Assembly (NCBI GenBank): GCA_947627695.1
Contig: CANQXF010000008.1
Span: 1-64,000 of the forward strand
Direction of reading: 5' to 3'
Origin: an uncultured Ruminiclostridium sp.
Lineage (GTDB): Bacteria; Bacillota; Clostridia; Oscillospirales; Ruminococcaceae
DNA: 64,000 nucleotides
Part shown: piece by piece, positions 47,681 to 56,350 of the stretch
Layout of the letters: each line of letters opens with the position of its first letter
Numbering within the stretch: position 1 is the first letter of the stretch
Position numbers and translations under genes: made by a program
Notes under the pieces: model-generated
The model's database searches: none
What the model was told of the DNA's origin: nothing
The model's input: the letters and a program-made list of their open reading frames with translations, nothing else

Positions 47681-48415
47681 ATGAAAAAGATCAAATTTGC
47701 CAAGGTAAAGGCGGCTCTTAAAGGCAAGGGCTTTATTTTTGCCCTGGCTCTGAGCATAGCCGCCGTGGGTGCGGCTACCTATTACGCTTACGACAGCGTT
47801 ATGAACGGATTTGGGGAGGGGGAGCTGACTGATGACGGACTTGTTATGGGAGTTGACAAAAACCAGCCGGACGTGCCGAAGGATACCACCAGCGAAACTG
47901 CCGTCCCTGCGCCGTCGGTTACAACGCCTGCTGAAAGCTCCTCTGAATCGACTTCGGAAAGCGAAACTCAGGCGGCAAATAATTTCTTTACGGCAAAAGC
48001 GCCAAGAACTCTGCCCGTTGAAGGGGAAATAATCAAGGCTTACAGCGATGGCGAGCTGGTGAAATCCGAAACGCTGAACCTGTGGCAGACCCATGACGGG
48101 ATAGATATTGCCGCAGCAATGGGAACTGAGGTCAAGGCGGCAGGAGAAGGCTCTGTCCTCAACGTGTGGGAGGACCCGCTGTGGGGAGTATGTCTTTCCA
48201 TAGACCACGGCGACGGATACGTAAGCACCGTCTGCGGACTTGACTCAAACGTGCCCGTTTCGGTAGGGCAGGAGGTTGAATGCGGCGACATTATCGGCAA
48301 GGTGGGGAACGTTCCCGAATGCGAATGTGCCCTTGACCCTCACCTCCACTTTGAAGTAAAGAAGGACGGAAGCTTCGTTTCCCCTCTCAGCTTTGCAGGC
48401 GAGCAGGCGGAATAA
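47681..48415 (+). CDS. M23 (LytM) peptidase-like membrane protein, SpoIIQ-like
   Basis: 244 residues from the ATG at 47681 (AAGGAAAGG upstream); the ATG at 47642, 13 codons earlier, with AAAGGA, is an alternative. One TM helix (GFIFALALSIAAVGAATYYAY), a Ser/Thr-rich linker, then a LytM domain with THDGIDIAAAMGTEV (H-x3-D), and DPHLHFEVKKDG (HxH), so the zinc ligands are present as in clostridial SpoIIQ. It lies directly before the spoIIA operon, which supports a sporulation role (engulfment channel with SpoIIIAH), though a vegetative endopeptidase cannot be excluded. Confidence 0.8.
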   Translation: MKKIKFAKVKAALKGKGFIFALALSIAAVGAATYYAYDSVMNGFGEGELTDDGLVMGVDKNQPDVPKDTTSETAVPAPSVTTPAESSSESTSESETQAANNFFTAKAPRTLPVEGEIIKAYSDGELVKSETLNLWQTHDGIDIAAAMGTEVKAAGEGSVLNVWEDPLWGVCLSIDHGDGYVSTVCGLDSNVPVSVGQEVECGDIIGKVGNVPECECALDPHLHFEVKKDGSFVSPLSFAGEQAE

Positions 48416-48501
48416 CCTCATAAATTTCCGCACCGTTTAAAATGCGGTGCAAAATGAAACAAAACGATTTCTTTTCCTCCGATTTTGACAAATTTTGCGG
48501 G

Positions 48502-48534
48502 ACAAGCCTGTTACTATTAAGGTAACGGGCTTGT
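48502..48534 (+). other. 13-bp stem-loop in front of the spoIIA operon
   Basis: ACAAGCCTGTTAC and GTAACGGGCTTGT pair over 13 bp (one G-T) around seven bases; it is not followed by a clear T tract. It may be a weak terminator of the SpoIIQ-like gene or a leader structure. A TTGACA is at 48485-48490, but no matched -10 is convincing. Confidence 0.45.
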
Positions 48535-48579
48535 TCCGTTATTTTGGTGAAAGAAAATCAAAGAAAAGGACGAAGAAAA

Positions 48580-48930
48580 ATGACTGTTGAACTTATCAGC
48601 GGCGACAGGCATCTCACTGCGGTGCTTGTGGGAGAGCTGGACCACCACACTGCCGCCGCCGCAAGAGAACTGATAGACGCAAGGCTGGAAAGGCTCACGC
48701 CGCCATTGCTGATAATAGATATGGCGGGAGTCAGCTTTATGGACAGCAGCGGCATAGGTCTTATCTTAGGCAGAAAAAGGACCGCCGAAAGCTACGGCGG
48801 CAGCGTTATGATAAAAAATCCCTCCCGCCCCGCCGAAAAGGTTATAAGACTGGCGGGACTCCAGGAGCTGGTAATTCCCGAAAAAGCAGGCGGCAGTCCT
48901 GTTTCCGAAAAGGAGCGCAAGAGAAAATGA
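48580..48930 (+). CDS. spoIIAA: Anti-sigma F factor antagonist (STAS domain)
   Basis: 116 residues from the ATG at 48580 (AAAAGGAC upstream). STAS fold with the phosphorylatable Ser in DMAGVSFMDSSGIGLILGRK (about residues 50-70). In Bacillus, unphosphorylated SpoIIAA displaces SpoIIAB from sigma F in the forespore. The stop overlaps the spoIIAB start (ATGA), so they are coupled. The assignment is firm because of the three-gene order; a sigma B-type RsbV would have the same fold. Confidence 0.88.
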   Translation: MTVELISGDRHLTAVLVGELDHHTAAAARELIDARLERLTPPLLIIDMAGVSFMDSSGIGLILGRKRTAESYGGSVMIKNPSRPAEKVIRLAGLQELVIPEKAGGSPVSEKERKRK

Positions 48931-49364
48931 AGATAAAAAATTATATGAAGCTCACCGTTCCCGCAAAGTCCGTGAATGAATCCGTGATAAGGAGCTGCAC
49001 GGCGGCATTCGCAGCGCAGGTGGACCCCACTCTTGAGGAATTGTCCGACCTGCGCTCCGCCGTCAGCGAGGCGGTTACCAACTGTATAGTCCACGGCTAC
49101 AAGGACAGCGAGGGGGAAATAACGGTGGTGCTTAAGCTGACCGCCGACGGCTGGCTCTACATAAAGATAAGCGACAAGGGCTGCGGCATAGAGGACATCG
49201 AGCAGGCGATGACCCCACTGTTCACCACTGCTCCCGAAGGGGAGAGGGCGGGGCTGGGCTTTGCCGTTATGGAGGCGTTCACCGATGATTTGAAAGTAAG
49301 GAGCGCCGTGGGCAAGGGCACCGCAGTCACCATGAAGAAAAAACTGAGTGGAAAATATGAATAA
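48927..49364 (+). CDS. spoIIAB: Anti-sigma F factor (serine kinase)
   Basis: 145 residues, GHKL ATPase fold. N box SEAVTNCIVHGY (Glu/Asn Mg and ATP contacts), G1 box ISDKGCGIEDIEQAM, G2 region GERAGLGFAVMEAF. It binds sigma F or phosphorylates SpoIIAA. The length equals B. subtilis SpoIIAB (146). Its last codons overlap the sigF start. Confidence 0.92.
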   Translation: MKIKNYMKLTVPAKSVNESVIRSCTAAFAAQVDPTLEELSDLRSAVSEAVTNCIVHGYKDSEGEITVVLKLTADGWLYIKISDKGCGIEDIEQAMTPLFTTAPEGERAGLGFAVMEAFTDDLKVRSAVGKGTAVTMKKKLSGKYE

Positions 49365-50010
49365 GCTGGACGATACCTTTGTTCAAAACAATCTGGGGCT
49401 GGTACATTCGCTCGCCGCCCGTTTCAGGGGGCGGGGGATAGAGTACGAGGAGCTTTTCGCCGCAGGCTGTGAGGGGCTGGTGAAAGCCGCCAACGGCTTT
49501 GACGAAAGCAGGGGCTTGAAATTCTCCACCTACGCCGTTCCCGTCATTTTAGGGGAGATAAAGCGGCTGTTCAGGGACGGAGGAACGGTCAAGGTGAGCA
49601 GGAGCCTGAAAGAGCTTTCCCTCAAGGCGGCAAGGGCGCAGGAACAGCTTAGAAAAAAAGGCGAGGAACCGCGCCTTTCCGACATAGCAAGCGCGCTGGG
49701 CGTTTCCCTTGAGCAGGCGGGAGAGGCGGTAGCCGCCGCCGTTCCGCCCGTTTCACTTACAGGCTTTGACGACGAGGGAGGAGAATTTGATATCCCCGTT
49801 GCTCCTCAGCAGTCCGCCCTTACCGAGCATATCGCCTTACAGCAGTGTATGAGCGTTCTGGACGGCGAGGACAGGCGGCTGCTCTGGCTCAGGTTCTGGG
49901 AGGACAAGACCCAGAGCGAAACGGGCAGGCTGCTGGGAATGTCGCAGGTACAGGTATCACGGCGGGAAAAAAAGATACTGCTTATGCTGAAAGAGATGTT
50001 AAATTCGTAG
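49357..50010 (+). CDS. sigF: Sporulation sigma factor sigma F
   Basis: 217 residues from the ATG at 49357, which overlaps the spoIIAB stop; GTGGAA lies upstream. Region 2: LVHSLAARFRGRGIEYEELFAAGCEGLVKAANGFD and FSTYAVPVILGEIKRLFRDGG. Region 3: KELSLKAARAQEQLRKKGEEPRLSDIASALG. Region 4: EDRRLLWLRFWEDKTQSETGRLLGMSQVQVSRREKKIL. The VPxILGEIKRxFRD block is typical of sigma F/G/B. It is shorter than the 255-residue Bacillus protein, mainly at the N-terminus. It drives early forespore genes; the operon implies an ability to sporulate. Confidence 0.92.
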   Translation: MNKLDDTFVQNNLGLVHSLAARFRGRGIEYEELFAAGCEGLVKAANGFDESRGLKFSTYAVPVILGEIKRLFRDGGTVKVSRSLKELSLKAARAQEQLRKKGEEPRLSDIASALGVSLEQAGEAVAAAVPPVSLTGFDDEGGEFDIPVAPQQSALTEHIALQQCMSVLDGEDRRLLWLRFWEDKTQSETGRLLGMSQVQVSRREKKILLMLKEMLNS

Positions 50011-50061
50011 GGTTTTGCCGCAAACAGCCTTCGCACGGCGCAACTCGAAGGATGTTCATAT

Positions 50062-50097
50062 ATAAAAAGGACTTCAGGAAATACCTGAAGTCCTTTA
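50062..50097. terminator. Bidirectional terminator after sigF
   Basis: AAAGGACTTCAGG (50066-50078) and CCTGAAGTCCTTT (50084-50096), 13-bp stem. It ends sigF and the convergent small gene. Confidence 0.88.
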
Positions 50098-50115
50098 AAT
50101 TTTTCGTCAAGCGCC

Positions 50116-50397
50116 TTACGCCGACCTTGAAAGCCACACGTACGCCACGTCAAGAGCGTCATACAGTCCGTTTCTCTCGCAGCTTTTCTTTATCGTTTCG
50201 CTGGCGTCAACGCCCTCTGTGTCGGTGAGCATAAGAAATACCTTTACCCTGTCCGCCACCTGGAGCCCGTTCACGTCCTTGGTGGACATTATCTGCAAAG
50301 CTGCGACAGTTTCGTCGCTCATATTGCCGTAATAGATCTGTTTGCCCTTGCGCACAAGGGGAAATCCTTTGTAGGTGAAAAATTTCTGCTCTGCCAT
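50116..50397 (-). CDS. Small conserved-looking protein, unknown
   Basis: 93 residues. It starts AEQKFFTYKGFPLVRKGKQIYYG and has a helical remainder (DETVAALQIMST..DRVKVFLMLTD..); no TM or known motif. AAAGGAG lies upstream of the ATG. It follows the DUF4340 gene by 33 nt on the same strand and so may be the last gene of the Gld-like cluster. The alpha/beta composition suggests a folded cytoplasmic protein. I do not recognise it. Confidence 0.7.
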   Translation of the reverse strand: MAEQKFFTYKGFPLVRKGKQIYYGNMSDETVAALQIMSTKDVNGLQVADRVKVFLMLTDTEGVDASETIKKSCERNGLYDALDVAYVWLSRSA

Positions 50398-50430
50398 GGT
50401 GTATTCTCCTTTTCCTGATAATTGCCGTTT

Positions 50431-51942
50431 TTAATAATTGTCTACTATATCTCCGCCGTCAAGGAACGCTTTTGCGTTTTCCCGCAGGCGCACCTGATAA
50501 TTCCACTTAGTAGTGAACACGTTCACGTCGTTTATCGCTATTATGATACTTCTTTCCCCGTCGGGAGCGTAGTAGAAGGAAACCGTATCAGGCTCACGCT
50601 CGTCCTCGTAGGTGTAGGTAAATTCCGCTATGAAATCTCCCCTCTCCTCGTCGGTGTAAAGCTCCTCGCCCCTGCATGAAACAAGGAACTGGTAGAAGGA
50701 ACGGAACCTTTCTGCGTCGACCTCCTCGCCGTCCATATACATTGCGTTTTCTTCGTTGTTGCCCGTTATCTTTACAGTGAAGTCAGTTTCATCGTCGTGA
50801 TAATGAACGTTGTCCACGTCGTAAATGTACGGAACGAGGAACATTTTTGACATATACGTGTTTATTTCCATAGTCACCCATACCAAATCGTCGGGAGAGA
50901 AAAGGTAAATGACGCCGGGAACCTTGTTGCTGATACCGTAGTAGCCCACGATCTCGGTCTTGGTGACGCCTGTTTCCTCGTCGGTTACCTCCTCGGTGAC
51001 TGCGTCTCCGATATAAAGGCGGTAAATGGTGTCCCCCGCCAACACGTCCACCTCGCAGAACGGGTCGTCAAGCCCTGTTGCGGCTCTCGTTTCGTCGGTA
51101 TCCTCAAGATATACCGCCTTTTGCGCCGTAAGTCCGAATATGGCGTAAAGAAATTCCGTTCCCGTTCCCAGATCAAGATATACGTTGGTTGGAGAAGTAA
51201 ATGTATAAGCATACACCTGTATGCTGTCACTTCCCTCTGGTACGTCGGGCAGGGATTCGATTATCAGCGGCTTTTCCATATCCTTGCGAGTTACGGTTAT
51301 CTTGGTTATCTCAGGCTGAGTCTCGTTGTCATAGTTGGGCATTGCCTGCGTGTTTATAAAGCTCATCTCGTCATCTTCGATGAAGGACTGTATGAGATAG
51401 GTATAATAGGAATACACGGCGTTTCCGCCCTCTATCATAACGTAATTTGCAGCTCCGCTGGTGACTGTGCCGCCTATCAGCAATGTCATACTTCCCTGCT
51501 CATATTCTGCGGTGACTTTTGCCTGTGGCTTATCCAGTCCGTAAGCGGAAAGGTCAGCGGGCTTTTCCTCTATCAGCGAACGGGCGGTCATATCCGTAAG
51601 CGCGTCCGCAACGGATTGGAGGTCGCTCTGAGACAAAAGATTTTCGTCAACGTCACTGCCGTCTATTACCCAATGAGCGTCGTCCCCCTCCCCTTTAAGG
51701 GAAATGGAATATCTTCCCGTGGAGTTTTCTATCGTTATCTTCTTCACGTCGCCTGATATTTCGTCGGGCTGCATCACAAGGGCGGGGTCTATCGTCGTTG
51801 TGGTGGTTATGTTTTCTTCTTCCTCCTCTTCCTCCTTAGGGGCGGTCAAGGTGAGGAAAAGCACTACAAGTCCCAATACCGCTATACCTATCACGGAAAA
51901 AAGGATTATCTGAAAATTCTTGCTTTTTGTGTTGATCTTCAT
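50431..51942 (-). CDS. DUF4340-containing membrane-anchored protein
   Basis: 503 residues. One N-terminal TM helix (IILFSVIGIAVLGLVVLFLTL), an acidic stretch of six Glu, then repeats of the DUF4340 type: ITIENSTGRYSISLKGEGD..WVIDGSDVDENLLSQSDLQSV, KPQAKVTAEYEQGSMTLLIGG. In bacteria such proteins are encoded next to GldA/GldF/GldG-like ABC genes. It would sit outside the membrane. It is the fourth gene of this cluster, 31 nt after gldG. The function is unknown. Confidence 0.85.
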   Translation of the reverse strand: MKINTKSKNFQIILFSVIGIAVLGLVVLFLTLTAPKEEEEEEENITTTTTIDPALVMQPDEISGDVKKITIENSTGRYSISLKGEGDDAHWVIDGSDVDENLLSQSDLQSVADALTDMTARSLIEEKPADLSAYGLDKPQAKVTAEYEQGSMTLLIGGTVTSGAANYVMIEGGNAVYSYYTYLIQSFIEDDEMSFINTQAMPNYDNETQPEITKITVTRKDMEKPLIIESLPDVPEGSDSIQVYAYTFTSPTNVYLDLGTGTEFLYAIFGLTAQKAVYLEDTDETRAATGLDDPFCEVDVLAGDTIYRLYIGDAVTEEVTDEETGVTKTEIVGYYGISNKVPGVIYLFSPDDLVWVTMEINTYMSKMFLVPYIYDVDNVHYHDDETDFTVKITGNNEENAMYMDGEEVDAERFRSFYQFLVSCRGEELYTDEERGDFIAEFTYTYEDEREPDTVSFYYAPDGERSIIIAINDVNVFTTKWNYQVRLRENAKAFLDGGDIVDNY

Positions 51943-51973
51943 ATCGGTTCGATAAAATTTCCTTTGGTTGATT

Positions 51974-53611
51974 TTAACGGCGCTTGCGGCGGATTATCAC
52001 AACAACTCCCACCGCAATAACTACAAGCGGAACTATCACCGCAAAAATTATGGTGATGAGCTGAGCCTGAGAGCCTGTTATCTCATAAGTCGCGGCGCCG
52101 AATACCTGCGGCACTACCGTTACTTCAACGTCCTCCTTGCCGCTGGCGTTGTTGAATATGCTGAGGATAATGTCGGCGTTGTTCAGGTAGGTGGAGGTGA
52201 GGAAGGTGGCGTCTACAAAATATTCGCCGCCTATTACGAAAATGCGGCTCCTGTGCGGGTCAAGCTGGTCGTAGAAGGACTTGTACGCTTCCGCCGCAAC
52301 GATATAACTGCCGCTGTCCTCCGCCTGTGAAGGGTCCCAGTCCCCTCTGTCAAAGGGAGCGATAACTGCGCCGTCGTAAGAGGAGATTATGCTTTGGGTC
52401 TGGTAGTTACTGTATTCGTCGAACAGCAGGGTTATGGGTTTCAGTCCGTCGCCCTGAGTTGTTTTTGTGTTTGTGTCTATCCCCTCGGCGTAATCGCTGT
52501 CGTCAAGCTGTAACTGCTGATACGTGGGGGAGGCGCTGAAGCCGTAATCAGTGTTTGTCTGGTAAACAAAGCCGCTGCCCAGTGAAAGCCCCCAGTCGTT
52601 GAGATACTTGTTCAGATTTGGCATTTCGTCCACCTGAACGCTGGGAATGAACATCAGGTTCTTGTCGTATTTTCCCCCGTTGTCAAGCCACATATCCAGC
52701 TTGTTTATGTCGTCGGTGGTGTAGTCGTAAAGGGGAGCGCAGATAACCGCAAAATCTATGTCGCTGTCTATGGTCTCAACGTTTTGTATATCAAGAGTTT
52801 CCACCGTATAGGTGTTGTCCTCCAGCAGAGAGCTGAGCGCATCGGGGGCGGCATTCACGCCGTAGCCCACAAGGAAAGCTACTCTCACGGGGTCCTCGTT
52901 GGTGACGTTCATTATGGCGGAAAGCAGGCACTTTTCAGCCGCCGCATAATATTCCACGGAAACATACTGACCATAGCCCATCTGATAGTACATCTGATAC
53001 TCGGCGGCGGTGGTCTCCTCACCGTTGACATAATATTTGGGAGAAAGATAATCCTGACCCGTCACTATAACGTGTCTGCCCGTTTTGGCGGACTCTACGA
53101 TTATGTCGCCCATATTAAGGTTATTCCCGTATTTGGAATAGAAGGTGGGGTTTTCGTCCAGGTCAAGGTATTGCAGAGTAAAGCGGGGATTTGCTCCCGC
53201 AACGCGCTTGGTTATCTCGCTCACCTGCTTGTAATATTCATAGCTGCTCTCAAAAGGCTCTTCCTCGGCGGTGACGACTATGGAAATTTCATCGTCCAAT
53301 CCCGCAAGATAGGAGGAGGTCTCCTCCGATATGGAGTAGAAGGACTTATCCGAAAGGTCGGCGGCAATGTCGAACCTGTCAAGCACCATATTGAAGATAA
53401 TGTTTATCAGCACTACTGCCGCCACGAAGAACACGGTGAACACCACCGCCAAGGCTCCGTGCTTAAGGCGTTTGCCTTTTGAGGAGGGCTTTTTGGATTT
53501 TTCGGGTTTGACGCTTTTTTCCTCGGCGATATATTCAGCCGCCGCTTCAACGGTCTCCTCCGACTTTATCTCCTCGTCCTTTATATTGTTTTCGTTGTTT
53601 TCCTTGCTCAT
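51974..53611 (-). CDS. GldG-like ABC-associated membrane protein
   Basis: 545 residues. TM helix near the N-terminus (HGALAVVFTVFFVAAVVLINIIFN) and at the C-terminus (LITIIFAVIVPLVVIAVGVVVII), with an extracytoplasmic ABC_transp_aux-like domain between (ARFTLQYLDLDENPTFYSKYG, RVAFLVGYGVNAAPDALSSLL, NGGKYDKNLMFIPS). In Bacteroidetes GldG takes part in gliding; in Firmicutes homologues have no known substrate. Order ATPase, permease, GldG, DUF4340 is conserved. A lysine/glutamate-rich cytoplasmic tail precedes the first helix. Confidence 0.85.
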   Translation of the reverse strand: MSKENNENNIKDEEIKSEETVEAAAEYIAEEKSVKPEKSKKPSSKGKRLKHGALAVVFTVFFVAAVVLINIIFNMVLDRFDIAADLSDKSFYSISEETSSYLAGLDDEISIVVTAEEEPFESSYEYYKQVSEITKRVAGANPRFTLQYLDLDENPTFYSKYGNNLNMGDIIVESAKTGRHVIVTGQDYLSPKYYVNGEETTAAEYQMYYQMGYGQYVSVEYYAAAEKCLLSAIMNVTNEDPVRVAFLVGYGVNAAPDALSSLLEDNTYTVETLDIQNVETIDSDIDFAVICAPLYDYTTDDINKLDMWLDNGGKYDKNLMFIPSVQVDEMPNLNKYLNDWGLSLGSGFVYQTNTDYGFSASPTYQQLQLDDSDYAEGIDTNTKTTQGDGLKPITLLFDEYSNYQTQSIISSYDGAVIAPFDRGDWDPSQAEDSGSYIVAAEAYKSFYDQLDPHRSRIFVIGGEYFVDATFLTSTYLNNADIILSIFNNASGKEDVEVTVVPQVFGAATYEITGSQAQLITIIFAVIVPLVVIAVGVVVIIRRKRR

Positions 53612-53647
53612 ATATATTTCCTTCCGAAGTAATTTTGCTTTGTCAGA

Positions 53648-54352
53648 TCATGCCCATCTGCGCTTTTCCAGCACCCTTACGGTGAGAAACAGGAACACGA
53701 ACGCCACGCTTACAAAGAAGAATATGTTTGACAGGCTGAATATACCTATCGTAAATTCATTGTAGCGGGAATAGAAGGACAGCGAATAGAACACGTCCTG
53801 CAAAAACTTAAAGGGCATTACCGAGGCGAAAGAATCCACAAGAATAAAGGCTATGTTTATGCCTATGGAGCCTATTGCGGCTATCATCTGATTTTCTGTC
53901 AGGGTGGAAACGAAAAGTCCCGACGAAATGCAAAGAGAGCCGAGCAGCAGCATTCCCACGATATTTCCCCAGATTATCGCCCAGTTCACGTCCGCAAAGG
54001 CGCTGAGCATTATGCCGTATACCACGAATATCATCACGCATATCAGCAGTATGCAGAATGCGGAAAGAAATTTTCCCATTACAAGGCGGGGCAGGCTGAC
54101 GGGAGAGGTGAGCAGGAGCTGGTCCGTTTTCTGCTTGTTTTCCTCCGCCATAAGGCGCATTGTGAGGACGGGTATCATTATCAGCATTACGAAAAACATT
54201 CCCGTGTACACCGAGCCCATATCGGTGGACTGATTATACAGCGTGAACAGATAAAGAAATACTCCCGAAAACAGGTAAAATACCGCTATGAAAACATAGC
54301 CCAGCGGAGATGTGAAATAGGATAAAAGCTCACGCTTCATTATAGCAAGCAT
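53648..54352 (-). CDS. ABC-2 type permease, GldF-like
   Basis: 234 residues with six TM helices (PLGYVFIAVFYLFSGVFLYLF, MFFVMLIMIPVLTMRLM, LSAFCILLICVMIFVVYGIM, WGNIVGMLLLGSLCISSGLF, IAAIGSIGINIAFILVDSF, LSNIFFFVSVAFVFLFLTV). LMAEENKQKTDQLLLTSPVSL is the conserved cytoplasmic loop of the GldF family. The start overlaps the ATPase stop (TAATG). It forms the exporter with the upstream ATPase. Confidence 0.9.
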   Translation of the reverse strand: MLAIMKRELLSYFTSPLGYVFIAVFYLFSGVFLYLFTLYNQSTDMGSVYTGMFFVMLIMIPVLTMRLMAEENKQKTDQLLLTSPVSLPRLVMGKFLSAFCILLICVMIFVVYGIMLSAFADVNWAIIWGNIVGMLLLGSLCISSGLFVSTLTENQMIAAIGSIGINIAFILVDSFASVMPFKFLQDVFYSLSFYSRYNEFTIGIFSLSNIFFFVSVAFVFLFLTVRVLEKRRWA

Positions 54353-55347
54353 TATTTACCGCCTCCCTTTTCGTGCTTATCCAGAGTTCTTTCATATTTT
54401 TCGGCGGTGCCGTAGGTATCGCCTGTGGTGAGCTTGAGGAATATCTCTTCAAGAGTAAGCTCGTTGGATCTCATCATCAGAATGGGGTAGTTTCGTGAAG
54501 AGAGCTTTTTGGATACGTCGCGGCGAATATCCCTGTCCTGCGCCGCCTCAAGGAAGTATTCCCACACGCCGGGTTCAGCCTCACGGTTAACGTGGACGCG
54601 CTCCATTCCGGGGATAGAGGAAAGCAGCTTTCTTATCTCCTCGCTGTTGCCCTCGGTGCGGACTACCAGCTTGTGGTCGGCGGAAAGGTTTCTCGCAAGG
54701 GCGTCGGTGGTGTCGTTCGCCACGATGCTGCCGCTGCTTATTACCACTATCCTGTCGCATACCGCCTGAACTTCTGGGAGAATGTGGGAGGAAAGTATCA
54801 CCGTGTGGTGCTTTCCGAGGCGCTTTATCAGCGTTCGTATCTCGATTATCTGCTTAGGGTCAAGACCGACCGTCGGCTCGTCCAGTATCAGCACTCCCGG
54901 ATTTCCCACCAGCGCCTGAGCAAAGCCCACACGCTGCTGATAACCCTTTGAAAGATTGCGGATAAGGCGGTTCTGCACGTCGGTTATCTTGACAAGCTCG
55001 CATATCTCCGCCAAATGGCTTTCACGGGGGAGCTTGCTCTTTTTCAGCTTGTAAACGAAGTTCAGATATTCCCTCACGGTCATATCGCCGTAAACAGGCG
55101 GTTTTTCAGGGAGATAGCCTATGCACTTTTTTGCGGCGATAGGGTCCTCCAGAATGTCTATCCCGTTTATCAGCGCTGTTCCCGAGGTGGAGGAGATGTA
55201 GCCTGTCAGCATATTCATTGTGGTGGATTTTCCTGCGCCGTTAGGACCAAGAAAGCCCAGTATCTCCCCCTCGTTGACGGAAAAGCTGACGTTATTGACA
55301 GCCGTCTTGCTGCCGTACTGTTTGGTAAGATTTTTTACCTCTATCAT
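54352..55347 (-). CDS. ABC transporter ATP-binding protein, GldA-like
   Basis: 331 residues. Walker A GPNGAGKSTTMN (about 36-47), Q-loop in YLPEKPPVYGD, signature LSKGYQQRVG, Walker B VLILDEPTVGLDP, H-loop LSSHIL. The long C-terminal extension (about 220-331) is the GldA/gliding-type DUF4162-like tail. It is the first gene of the cluster, with GAAGGA upstream and a short palindrome at 55397-55410. It probably drives an export or envelope-remodelling complex. Confidence 0.93.
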   Translation of the reverse strand: MIEVKNLTKQYGSKTAVNNVSFSVNEGEILGFLGPNGAGKSTTMNMLTGYISSTSGTALINGIDILEDPIAAKKCIGYLPEKPPVYGDMTVREYLNFVYKLKKSKLPRESHLAEICELVKITDVQNRLIRNLSKGYQQRVGFAQALVGNPGVLILDEPTVGLDPKQIIEIRTLIKRLGKHHTVILSSHILPEVQAVCDRIVVISSGSIVANDTTDALARNLSADHKLVVRTEGNSEEIRKLLSSIPGMERVHVNREAEPGVWEYFLEAAQDRDIRRDVSKKLSSRNYPILMMRSNELTLEEIFLKLTTGDTYGTAEKYERTLDKHEKGGGK

Positions 55348-55396
55348 TTATTTTTCCTTCCCGCCGTTAAACGGCGATATTCTTAAACAACCGTTG

Positions 55397-55410
55397 ATAT
55401 GATATCATAT
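55397..55410. promoter_or_regulatory. 14-bp palindrome upstream of the Gld-like cluster
   Basis: ATATGATATCATAT is a perfect palindrome about 50 nt before the ATPase ATG. A TTGTCA lies at 55421-55416 (minus strand), so the palindrome would cover the promoter spacer; no firm -10 is seen. Confidence 0.35.
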
Positions 55411-55444
55411 ATAAGTGACAATAAGGTGATTGTTATTTGACATT

Positions 55445-56350
55445 TTATTTTCTTACGGCGGCTTTCTTGTCCTTGGAAAGCTGTTCTTTAAGCTCGTCAA
55501 AGCCGCTGAACTTCCGTTCCTCCCGCATATAACCGCACAGAGAAACCAAAACCGTTCTGCCGTACAAATCCCCCTCATAGCCGATGATGTGCGTTTCCAT
55601 AACGGGGCGGCGTATCTCTCCTTTTTCAAGGGTCACCGTAGGGCGGACGCCTATGTTTGTTATTGATGGGTATTCCTTCCCCTCGGCGGAGGTTATGCTT
55701 TTGTAAACGCCGAATTTCGGCACCGCCATTCCGTCGGGGATAAGCTGATTTATGGTGGGAAAGCCCATTTTCCTGCCGTTTTTCTTGCCGTGTACCACTT
55801 CCAGCGAATAGGTCAGCTCGTAGCCTAAAAGCTCGTTCGCCTTTTCTATCTCGCCGCTTTTTATCAGCCTTCTTATCAGGGTGGAGCTTACCGTTTCGCC
55901 GTTTATCCGAACGGCGGGGACTACGCATACCTCTATTCCAAGCGGCTGACAAAGTCTGCGCAGGGCGTCTGCGTCCGCCTGACCGCCTTTTGCAAAGCGA
56001 AAGTCGTATCCGCAGGAAACAAAGCCCGCATTCAGCTTATTCACAAGTATCTCGCTGACGAACTGCTCCGCCGTCATGTTCTTCACGTCGTTGAAGTCGG
56101 GGGCGTAGATGTGGTCAACGCCCGCCCTGTCCAGCAAAAACAGCTTCATATCGTGGGTGATTATCTTTTCTTCCGTTCTGAATTTGGGCAAAGGGGTATT
56201 TTCGTTGAAGGTGAACACCACGGAGGGATATTCGGTTTTCATCAAAGCCTGCCGTATGACCTCGATATGCCCCAGATGCAGACCGTCAAAAAATCCCAGC
56301 GCCACCGCCGTTTTGCGGCTGAAAGCGCCATTAGCGGTAATATCTGTCAT
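55445..56350 (-). CDS. ribF: Bifunctional riboflavin kinase / FAD synthetase
   Basis: 301 residues. N-terminal FMN adenylyltransferase with AVALGFFDGLHLGHIEVI (HxGH nucleotide motif) and ETVSSTLIRRLIKSGEI; C-terminal riboflavin kinase (about 185-290) with MGFPTINQLIP, the ITNIGVRPTV block and ETHIIGYEGDLYG. It makes FMN and FAD. The start overlaps the truB stop (ATGA). Last gene of the rimP-ribF run. Confidence 0.95.
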   Translation of the reverse strand: MTDITANGAFSRKTAVALGFFDGLHLGHIEVIRQALMKTEYPSVVFTFNENTPLPKFRTEEKIITHDMKLFLLDRAGVDHIYAPDFNDVKNMTAEQFVSEILVNKLNAGFVSCGYDFRFAKGGQADADALRRLCQPLGIEVCVVPAVRINGETVSSTLIRRLIKSGEIEKANELLGYELTYSLEVVHGKKNGRKMGFPTINQLIPDGMAVPKFGVYKSITSAEGKEYPSITNIGVRPTVTLEKGEIRRPVMETHIIGYEGDLYGRTVLVSLCGYMREERKFSGFDELKEQLSKDKKAAVRK

